Of a stretch of 64,000 bases of DNA, positions 37,379-46,600 are shown one piece after another. Each line of letters starts with the position of its first letter. Position 1 is the stretch's first letter. A model generated the notes under the pieces. That model was given only the letters and a program-made list of their open reading frames with translations. It did not search any database and had not been told where the DNA came from. The stretch is taken from the NCBI GenBank assembly GCA_033439295.1, contig JAVTLE010000021.1:2108009-2172008 (forward strand), read 5' to 3'. Source of the stretch: Deuterostichococcus epilithicus. Its lineage: Eukaryota; Chlorophyta; Trebouxiophyceae; Prasiolales; Stichococcaceae. The position numbers and the translations under genes are program-made.

Positions 37379-37789
37379 TCACGAGTCATTTACGTCCACC
37401 ACCAGCAGGAGATAGGCACCGCCATTGCTGCTTCTGCTGCTTCTGCTGCTTCTGCTGCTGCTGCTCTGCCGCCATTGCCGCAAACACCGACTACTCAATA
37501 GGCTATGGAAAGTAGCTGGTGGCGCTGCTCCTGCGACGGCAGCTGCTCCGGCCGCTCGTAGCTCGACCTTGATGCCGGAGGAAACCGTCGGGCAATGGTC
37601 CACTGTCGGTGGTGGTCGTGCAAGCGGCCTGGGTTTCTCTAGCAGCCGCAAGCACATAGCGGACGCTCCGCTCTCCGTGGCATTACATGCAACTAGTAGG
37701 GATTTAGCAAAATGTGGAATAGCGAGGGGCTGAGGCGGCACGCAGCAGAAACTCTCTAGTATTGTCAAGCCGCTAGGCCGAGGGCACAA
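37379..37789 (-). CDS. Possible coding exon, unrecognised
   Basis: This 136-codon open frame has a protein-like front part (AKSLLVACNATESGASAMCL). It ends in an Arg/Ser run made by a CTT/CTG trinucleotide tract near 37425-37465. No family match and no clear partner exons. Confidence 0.2.
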   Translation of the reverse strand: MCPRPSGLTILESFCCVPPQPLAIPHFAKSLLVACNATESGASAMCLRLLEKPRPLARPPPTVDHCPTVSSGIKVELRAAGAAAVAGAAPPATFHSLLSSRCLRQWRQSSSSRSSRSSRSSNGGAYLLLVVDVNDS

Positions 37790-38018
37790 ACTGGGTCGCT
37801 GTGCGCGCAGGGGCTGGTATGCGGACCACCGACCATGCAGAAGCCATGTTAGGCGTCAAGGCCAGTGAGAGCGGCGAAACATCCATTAACATCGAGCGCC
37901 GCCGCTGCCACGAGGCGAGCGGCAGGCTGGGCCAGCGCTAAGCGTAGCCGGTCTGCTGCGCGGCGAAGCTATGTAGCACCTTGAGTCTGGGAGGAGGGGT
38001 GGCGCAGCTCGCCCCGGC

Positions 38019-39629
38019 TTGGTGTGCGGCAGCCCGCTGGGCGCTGGCATTGGATCTCGAGGCGATGCTGGCTGGCACCAGCGATGGCTGGTGGGTTGCG
38101 GCAGGTGGCGGGCGGCGGCGGGGACCCTGTGCGAGAGAGTTGTCGCCGCTTCCATGCTGATGCTGCAGCGGGCTTGCTCGAAGCCTGCTGAGGATGCTGA
38201 GTTGGCGGGACTGGCAGTGCGGCTAGCAATGCGACTGGATGCCTCACACTTAGAGACCTGAATCCGCTGCTCTATGTCCTGATCATGTCCTTAGCACAGT
38301 CATGACTACCCACATCTTGCAGCCGTGATGCCTCTGAGCATGCTTCCGTGCCCAGCTGGGCCACAGGGTCCGGGCCGGCATGCAGCTTGTACGCACCCTC
38401 CCTAGCAGGCGTGTCTGCATCGGGGTGAATATGAACGCCCTCTAGTGGAAGTGCCGCCAGTGCCACCTTGGTGGAGGCCACACTACCGTGCAAATTGCAA
38501 GGTGAACTACGCTGCGGCAAGAAACAGTTACTTCAGACAAGAATGGAATGTCCTGATTGTGGTTTTGTTCATCAGCCACTATTGACGAGGTTTGCTGCGT
38601 ACTCAACTTGATCCTCAATGTGATCAACGCGCAGGTGACGGACAGACGCCCACCCCCGTCGGCGGTAGCCGGCGTGAGGGGTTGAGCCCGTGTTCTTGTT
38701 CGCTGTTGCTGATAGGGGTAAGCTTGAGGGCATGGCGATGAACGGAATGGATTGCATATGTGATTGTTGGTCAGCCCGAGAATTACAGTTGGAAGGAAAG
38801 ATAGAATAAGAGCTCAGTCACGGCCACTTCCGCGGGACCTTCGTCCTGCGGGAAGCAGTGCCGGTGCCGACTCTCGACACTCTTGTTGAGAGGTTCTTGC
38901 TTGTTTGCTGAGCTACCAGCAAGATGGCAGGCCAGGATGGTCAGCCCCCTCCGGTCAGTGCAAACACAAATCCACTAGAAGCAGAATCATTGCCGAATAT
39001 TATGAAAATTGTGCTCTTCCTTGCACCAACAGTAGCCTATGACATTGCGTACAACATGATGGCCGTTCACAGCGCACGCGGCCTAAGTTCGCTGCACACA
39101 AGCAGCGTCGAGGGAGCGGCAAGCCTGCAGGGCTATGTCGTGGCAGACTTGCAGCCGCTGTCGTTGCTGGGGCCAGTCATGTATGACGGCTCTGACCTAG
39201 AACTGCAGCTGTTGCACGTTCTAACGTCCAGGGTATCTGCCCTGCACTAGAGGAAGGGCTTTTGACGGGGATACATATGTGTCTTACGTACGAAAAGTAC
39301 GGCAATGGATGTGCCTGGTGTGCTGCTAGGTGACCTTCAAAAAGGCCACGCACAATGACGTGCCGGGCAGCCACCAGACGCCGTTCTCCGCCGCTGCGGG
39401 CAATGCAGCATTGCGGAAGCGGGAGAGGGAGCTCCGCGATGCGCATGTGCCGGTGCTGAAGCTGCCGCCGTGGCACCGCAGCATACCCGACCTCCACCAG
39501 CTGTGCGCTCTCCACCCTTGCCGTAGTGTCACAGCCTTCTTCAATGCATGTGGCAAGCTGGAGCAGTCTGCACCCCCTTCCCCCTGGGGTTCTACGCACT
39601 TGCTTGCGGTCGTCGTCAGAAACTGGTAG
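38019..39629 (+). CDS. Tentative gene with a RAP-domain-like C-terminal end
   Basis: Three + strand pieces look coding: 38130-38261 (SMLMLQRACSKPAEDAELAG), 38924-39250 (LPNIMKIVLFLAPTVAYDIA, then VADLQPLSLLGPVMYDGSDL) and 39330-39629 (GNAALRKRERELRDAHVPVL, then KLPPWH). The last has the spacing of the RAP domain core (LLKRRxLxxxGWxVVxVPxxxW), common in algal octotricopeptide-repeat and FAST-like organelle RNA-binding proteins. The match is weak and OPR repeats were not seen. Exon joins are not established. Confidence 0.25.
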
Positions 39630-40286
39630 CGCTGCAATTTACTCTTGAGCGCATCCATGCTAGGAGACAAGTGGGCCCCAGGGGGGGGTCTGGCCCGCAG
39701 CCTGACGTTAGTCCGTCATGACGACCGCTCAGGGGCATTTTCGCTGCCACAAATTCTGCTTGCGATGACTGGCACAGGCAGCACGATGGTGCAGGCTACG
39801 GACAGATGGAGGCAAAGCCGGCGGATGCGCGGGACGCCGCAGATGACGCAGCTGCAGCACCGGAGCCAGCTCCTCCTCCGTCTGAGCCGACTGCAGCCGC
39901 GTCTCGGGAGGTGAACGAGGGCGCAAAATCCTCAGGTACACTTTGACCAGGGTATCCTGCGCTTTGGCAGCTGCTCTGTTCAAGTCCCAGCTGCGGCGGA
40001 GTCCGTGAGCGAGCAAGCAGCCATCGGGCATGCAGCGAGCTTTCTTTCTGGAAGACTCCCCGCACCATGTAGAGCATGCGTGGCTGGCCTGGGAAACCGC
40101 TTCAGTAGCAAGACCTTGCCCATCGAAGACCAGCTTGCACACAGAGTATGGCGTGCCAGTCGGCATCATGCGTTGAGGTCGAGTTTGAAGATTCACATTG
40201 GCATTGCAGATTCGGGGCCAAGCCATGCGATGCCCTCATCCCAGCGCCAGCTGTACAAGCCACAGCAAGCGATGAAGGAGCAGGTG

Positions 40287-40604
40287 CTCGACGAGGAGAG
40301 TAACGCCTCCATCGACAGCGCCGACGAGGCGCAGGAGGAGGCGGCTGCGGCGGATGCCGCTGAGGTGGCGGTCGACGCGCAGGCCTGGCCACCGTCGGCA
40401 CTGCCCAGCCGCCGTTCTACGGCTGCGCGCACGCGAACGGCGAGCCTCGACGAGGAGAGTAACGCCTCCATCGACAGCGCCGACGAGGCGCAGGAGGAGG
40501 CGGCTGCGGCGGATGCCGCTGAGGTGGCGGTCGACGCGCAGGCCTGGCCACCGTCGGCACTGCTCAGCCGCCGTTCTACGGCTGCGCGCACGCGAACGGC
40601 GAGC
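40287..40604 (+). repeat. 159-bp in-frame tandem duplication (53-residue unit, two copies)
   Basis: Units 40287-40445 and 40446-40604 appear to differ at a single base. On the + strand each encodes LDEESNASIDSADEAQEEAA followed by an Ala/Val-rich part and SRRSTAARTRTAS. The host frame is open from about 40005 to 40640. The opposite strand is also open, so the true coding strand is not certain; the acidic-then-basic + strand reading looks more protein-like. Confidence 0.8.
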
Positions 40605-40929
40605 CTACGGTCACCGAACCAGGAAGTTCCGCCGGCCTAGCAGCGGCGGCAGCAATAGTGACAGCAAGCCTGCCGTCATTGTGGGTGGTGCCGCCGCATG
40701 CTGCTGGATGGAGGGAGACAATCAATAATCTTGCCATGGCAGCGGCCTTTTGTCCTCCCATCATGAAAGACATGTTGTCGTCTAGGCGGAGTCGGCTCGG
40801 CTTCGACTAATGCTCCTGAATCGTGCAAAAATATGTACCCAGCTGCCACAGAGTACCACGCAGTTACAATTGGGATGAGGGGTGTCTGCTGCTCGCCTTG
40901 TAGCTGCCTGCAGCTATATGACTTTGCCA

Positions 40930-42126
40930 GGGTACAGTGCTCGTTTCTTTACTCGGGTCGCAAAAGGTCGCATGATGATCCAAGATTAGTGTCCGGCAGA
41001 TATATCACACCATGAGCAGCTCAAAGAGGGCGTCTTCACACATGCAAGACCGCCAGATGAGCCGGCGGTGAGAGCTTCATCATCCAAGAACAAATGCAAG
41101 TTTGCTCGAAAAGTCCAGAGCTCCACTGAGCTTCACACATGCAGTCGAGATAGCCTTGCCCCCGTCGTGTCTTTGCACTGAGAATCTGTATCACAAGCAA
41201 TTATCTTCGTCTTGGGTGGGGCGCCATGCAACACTACCTTGGGCAGATTTCCGCCACTGCTGGTGACGATGCAATCATTCGGCTTGACAGGCCGATCCTG
41301 GTGGCCTCGGGGCTGTGCCGCCTACACGCAGAGCTGGAAGCCACAGGCGCCAATTTGGCTGGGATTTTCCAGCCAATTGAGGTAGCTTCCAGCACTGCTA
41401 GCGCAGCTGTGGATGTTGAGCTGCTGCTGTCGGCCGACGGCCCCGATACAGTATGGGACGCTGTGGCAGCCTCGTGCGGCGATCCTGCTGCCGTGCATGG
41501 CCTGCGATACATGCTGGTGGGTGGGACCTCGGACTGCGCCAGCAATGCTGGAAGGTACCTCCAGATGCATGTTTACCGCCGCACGAGGCTGCCACAGCGT
41601 CCCACATCATATCAGGGCCGTCGGCTGACGCAGCAGCTTCACATCCACAGCTGCGCTAGCAATGCTGGAAGGTACCTCTAGTGGCTGGAAAACACCACCC
41701 AAACCGACGCCTGTAGCTTCTAGCTCTGCATGGAGGCGGCACCGATTTGAGGCCACTAGGACCGGCCTGTCGAGCTGAATGATTGCATCCTCACTTGCAG
41801 TGGTGGAAACCTCCCCGAGGGAGTGTTACATAGCGACCCACCCAAGACGAAGATAATTGCTTGTGATGCAGATTCACAGCGTAAAGACACGACGGGGGCA
41901 AGGCTATCTTGACTGCTTGTGTGAGGCTCGGTGGAGCTCTGGATTTTTCGAGCAAACTTGCATTCGTTCTTGGACGATGAAGCTCCCATGGGCGGCTCGT
42001 CTGGCGGTCTTGCATCTGTGAAGACGCCCTCTTTGAGTTGCTCATGGTGTGATTCATCTGCCGGACACTCTCATCAGGTTCATCATGCATTTTGGGACCT
42101 GAGTGAAGAAGGGCAAGCACTCTGGG
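40930..42126. repeat. Large imperfect inverted repeat (foldback), ~550-bp arms with ~93-bp loop
   Basis: The left arm (about 40930-41483) and right arm (about 41576-42126) are reverse complements at roughly 80-90 % by eye. Anchors include GTCCGGCAGAT (40991) with ATCTGCCGGAC (42056), GCTCAAAGAGGGCGTCTTCA with its complement near 42025, CAAGCAATTATCTTCGTCTT with its complement near 41850, and GACGCTGTGGCAGCCTCGTG with CACGAGGCTGCCACAGCGTC (41581). Both arms carry the same coding remnant (IIRLDRPILVASGLCRLHAE in the left arm). Confidence 0.88.
41226..41681 (+). CDS. Open frame inside the foldback, unrecognised protein fragment
   Basis: The first 110 codons read as plausible protein (MQHYLGQISATAGDDAIIRL, then VELLLSADGPDTVWDAVAAS). 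The rest crosses the hairpin loop into the right arm, so it is an artefact of reading a reversed copy. No family recognised. This may be a real gene fragment captured in the inverted duplication. Confidence 0.3.
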   Translation: MQHYLGQISATAGDDAIIRLDRPILVASGLCRLHAELEATGANLAGIFQPIEVASSTASAAVDVELLLSADGPDTVWDAVAASCGDPAAVHGLRYMLVGGTSDCASNAGRYLQMHVYRRTRLPQRPTSYQGRRLTQQLHIHSCASNAGRYL

Positions 42127-42738
42127 CGACGGTCCCAGCTCCCAGGGCGTCCTCCTCTACGTCAGCCCGCCGCATTTTCCTGGGATGGCTGTCGGAGGGT
42201 TGTTAATTTTGTCCGACAGGGGCCAAACTGGGATCAAAGAGCGCCGGTTTGCACGCTACACAAAGGCGCTTGATAAGATTGAAACCCCGCCGGGGCATGC
42301 AAGCACACACAAGTGCGACAATGAACGACGCCAGCCAGCGACACGTGGCCATTCCAACAACTTTGCGTTACACGGCATTACAGCCCCGCTGGCTCACGAA
42401 GCATGAGCAACTGATAGGGCGTTCAGCTGTAGAGCGGTAAGGCAGCGAAGACGAGCAAACGAACCGCAAACCATTGGGGCACGACAAAGCCCAGGGCAAC
42501 TGGGCAAGGGCAGGAGCGGTCATCCCGGGGCGGTCAGGCGGTCACACGATGCGTCTGGTCCGGCATGAGTGAAGGCCCTGCTGGGCGTCATATTCGGAAA
42601 ACATACCCACTCATAATCCAAACACCCGGAGAAGGCAGCTGTGTTGTATGGAACAACTCTCCGTGGATTACATATGCTGCGGCATTTTCGCAGATAGAGC
42701 CCGCAAAATTCGGCTGGTGACACCGAGCAGCAACACTC

Positions 42739-42854
42739 GTCGATTTGGCCGAGCGGTCTAAGGCGCTGGAATCAGGTCTCTTTCAATTCAATCAGAAATG
42801 ATCGGAGGATTTATCCAGTCCGAGAGGGCGTGGGTTCAAATCCCACAGTCGACA
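42739..42854 (+). tRNA. trnL-CAG: tRNA-Leu (CAG) with a 36-nt intron, second copy
   Basis: It has the same 80-nt mature sequence as the copy at 35857-35972, in opposite orientation. The intron (about 42777-42812) has the same length and site but differs at about 8 of 36 positions. At least 65 bp of 5' flank (TGCGGCA...AGCAACACTC) is also recognisably shared, so the genes arose by duplication of a larger segment. Boxes A and B are intact. Confidence 0.92.
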
Positions 42855-43213
42855 AATTTTGCTGGCCGTTCTTGTTGCAGGCCGACTGCTGCTGCTGGCT
42901 GCGGGGGCTGCCCGGCGCTGCAACACGCATATGCTGGCTGCTGCCTGTTGCTGCAGCTGCAACTAGGGCTGCTGCTGAAGCCATAGCCGCCACACCCGCT
43001 TGCCACAGCCCTCGCAGCAGCCAGCTGCAACTGCATATCGCTGCAGCAGGGGCTGCCCGCCGCAATCGCCTGCCGCCGCAGCAGCCGCAACTGCCCTGAT
43101 GCGGCGGCAGCTGCCGCTGCCACTCACGCTGCCGGTCCTGCCGCTGGCACAGCAGCAGTCTGCTGTCGCTGCAGGCTTGCAAAAGCTTCAAATCCCACAG
43201 TCGACAAATTTTG
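42833..43213 (+). repeat. tRNA-linked ~355-bp repeat, copy 2, flanked by tRNA-3'-end direct repeats
   Basis: The unit starts inside the T arm of the tRNA gene and is bounded by a direct repeat: TTCAAATCCCACAGTCGACA and seven more bases at 42835-42861, and again at 43187-43213. The interior (GCTGGCCGTTCTTGTTGCAG to GGCTTGCAAAAGC) is the inverted equivalent of copy 1. The right-hand direct repeat is a severed tRNA 3' end, not a gene. Confidence 0.88.
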
Positions 43214-43662
43214 TTGTGCACCCTGTCAAGCGGTCCTGCGCACCAGGCACGTTGCCATATTGGCGCGCAGCAGATTGCAGTTGGCTGGCGGACAAACTTC
43301 ACAACGATGCCGTCTCTGCAAGCTTGAAGACGTGCCGCTGATCGCTTGTTCTGCTCGAGGTTGCTGCCTGTTGCCAGATCCAGCCAAAGCCCTACACCAC
43401 TGGTAGGTAGCTGGACTGGGTCCGCCAGATGCTTTTATTCGGGATCAACTAGGTGAGGACCCGGAGTAGTTTGCTTTACAGTCAGCGTCTAACAAGCAAA
43501 ATGCACACGGGTTCAACACCACGTCATTGTTTATGTGCAGCTTAAAAGAGCCTGGCCACAAGTCTTTTGGCACATTCAAAACCAATCAGCTGCAGCCAGA
43601 CAGCCCGGCTTGCTGTTGGCAGCAGTACGCAGACACCAACAGCACATCGGCAACGGCGTCCA
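43214..43662. other. Intergenic region downstream of SF3B1
   Basis: About 450 bp with no coding signal. It includes the inferred SF3B1 3' UTR. Confidence 0.35.
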
Positions 43663-46600
43663 TCAGAGGAAGATGTCCAGCTCAGACCTCCGGTAGGAAT
43701 TGAGCCCTGCAGCATAAGCATCATGAACGTTTCCAGTCGCATAATCTTGCCAGTCTCGACAAGGTCAGCACCCATATGCAGATGGCTTGCGAGCCGACAC
43801 GCCATGCAGAACAGGGAATGCAGGGCTGCAGGGTAAGGACGAAGTCACCTTCTTCTTCCAGCTGCGGCATAAACGCCACAAGAGCGTCCGCCGCGCCGAC
43901 GTACAGCTCGTTGTAGAGGCGCCAGTACACTTCCCGTACCTGTTGCATGTACCACATGAGGTGAATTTGGGATGCACAGACTTGCTGCTCGACCCTGTTT
44001 TGAGTTTAGGATAAACCCCAGATTGTCAACAACGTTGAACATCATCGAATACGAAGCAGTGTTGATGTGGCAGACCGCATCTGGGACAGCACATTAAAAC
44101 CGCAGCACCCTGACCGAACCTCGCAGGACTGGACAGTCACTATCTGGGAGGAGATTAGGACGACTGGTCTGGGAAAGAGGCGCACTTTTCTTGCCGGATG
44201 CCATAGGCCCTGCGGCACGAACGAGATTGAATGTATCAGATTGAATGTATCAGGTGCATGTGCGGCAATTGCAACACGGCTCGCCTCAGGTAGCAGCAGC
44301 TGACAAATGCCATGCATGGAGCAGTGCAGAGCCAGTGTATTGTGCGACAGGCCACCAAACAGTGCAACGAAGATCAGCTCTGTGACATGGCCCTCAGGTA
44401 AGGCGCCGAAAGCAGCAGCGCAAAAGCACATGGTTGTGTGGCAACAGACAGGTTCGCACGCCACACCTGGAGGACGTAGCTGAGGATGATGCCGGGCCCG
44501 AGAGCCAGGCGGCAGCCGTTGATGGCACCAGTCACCGCCTGGACCACGTGCGGCGACGACTCGAAGATGTTGGGCCACACGTGGTTCAGCAGGTGCATCA
44601 GCGCGTCCTCGCAGCCCAGGCCTGCGCAACGGACCAGGCGCAGTCGTGTGACAATCAAAGCCTCCAGAAGTGACACGGTGTGGAAAGAGAGAGCTTCCTC
44701 AAGGCTTTGGGCAAAGCTGGCAGGCGACACGTGCCCACGTCGCACGATCTGGAGCGGTGCGGCGGCGGCGCTGCAGCGTCACACAAGAGAGATGCGCCAC
44801 GGCGGCAGCGCCCTGGCCCCTGTGGTGCATCATCAGAAGGGCGCAAGAGGGCGGGGCCTGGTGCAGCCGCGCACCCGCGACGCCCATGGCCATGTGCTGG
44901 ATGACGCTGGCGGCGGTCTGGCGGTGCACCAGGTCTCGGTCCATCAGCGCATCCTCCAGCAGGGGCGTCACCGCATAGATGTAGTCCTTCCCCATCTCGC
45001 CGATGTACTCGAACAGGAAGGACAGCGACTTGAGCACCCCGTTCTGCACGTTCAGCTCCGGCACCTGCGGCGCGGCGTGACTCACTGTCAGCATCTGGAG
45101 GACGAAAGATCCTGGTCTGATTTGGGGCCAAGAGGCGGCCAGTCGTGCAGGGTTCAGCATGCTGCAGCAGTGCAGATGAACGCAAGCAAGCTTGTGGACA
45201 TCCGGATGGTGAGCACTCAAAGCAAGAGGAAACAGAGAGCCGTGCTGACAGGATCAGTCTAAGACCCGGGACGCCTCACCTTGTACTCGTTCATCAGGGC
45301 TGGCAGCACGGTGAAGGGCGCGCACGTCTCCGCCACGATGGCGATGGCCACGGTGGTGCACACGCGGTTCTGCCGCTCCTGCACCTTGAGGTTGTTGAGC
45401 AGCGTGACCAGCACGTCCTGCGGCCCGATGGCCTTGGCGATGTAGCCAAAGGTGTTCACCGTCGCACGCCTGCAGAGGGCGCCACAGCCGTGCATCAGCC
45501 CTTCGACTGGGTGCACTGCTGCGACCAGATTCCGGTCCAAGCACCCGACGAGCTCTTAGGAATTGCATGCAGCACGAGGGGCATCAGATCGTTGCCACCA
45601 AGCAGCGGCAGGAAGGCCAAACAAAGCGCCTGTTCTGCAGGAGCACACCTGATGCCCTTCTTGTGCGCCTTGAGCATCTCCAGCAGCTCGAAGCAGATGC
45701 GCATCCACTCGCGGGCGGGCACGTACTCGGCGCCGCGGTCGGCGATGCGGCCCACCAGGTCGATGCAGTTCTCCTGCACCTGCAGGAGCAGGGGACGCCC
45801 ACTGTGTGAGAAACACAGTGCAACAAGCGCCAGAGCTATAAGCCTGCCTTTACAAGCAGGGGCGCTGCAGTATTTTGCAGTGCTCTGCACATGTGGTGAC
45901 ACATCCAGGTCGGTGCAGTCTCCTGCACCTTCTCGTGCCGGTTCTTCAGGATGGGCGTCAGCCGCGGCAGCAGGTCCTTGATCGGCGGCGTCATCTTCGT
46001 CATACCGATCACATTGACGATCGCCTGCGCGCAGCAGGTTACAGCACCATGCCATTGCATCAGAGGGCCATCTGGAAAGCACGGTGCGGTCCCTAACGAG
46101 ACACTCCCTCCTTCCTCAAGTCAGCTGAGGCGCAGAACACACACGAGCCATGGATGCTCGGATGCAGGGCTGCGGCGCCGTCGCGGCAGCAGCTGCAAGG
46201 GCCAGGCAGGTGACATCCAGGGAAAGGGGCAGGTCGGTTGCATTTGGAGGTAGGAGATGTCATAAAGCCCTGTTCCTGTATAGATCTCATACAGCACTGT
46301 TCCTGTACAGATCTCATACGGCAATGTTCCTGTACCTTGAGTGCGCCGAGGATGGAGCCAAGGACCTCCGGGTACTCCTCGCCCAGGTACTCGTACAGCA
46401 CCACGCCCAGGTGGCCCAGCAGCTTCTCCTCGTCGCACGCCTTCATCACCACCGCGATGCGTGCGATCAGGTCCGCCGCCTGCTGTCGGATCTTGGCGTT
46501 CTGCACGGGCACAGGGTGGGGGAGAGCAGAGTCAGCGGGCCGCTGGTCAGTTGCAGTGCGATGGAGGCAGCATTGCAGTGACGTGGCATGGCAGGCCAGA

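Noticed and set aside
40930-42126. Terminal inverted repeats of a DNA transposon with a coding core
   Set aside because: The space between the arms is only ~93 bp and holds no transposase; no target-site duplication could be identified at the faded outer ends.
43187-43213. A third tRNA gene downstream of the second tRNA-Leu
   Set aside because: Only the T-loop side and acceptor 3' strand are present; no D arm, anticodon arm or 5' acceptor strand precedes it.
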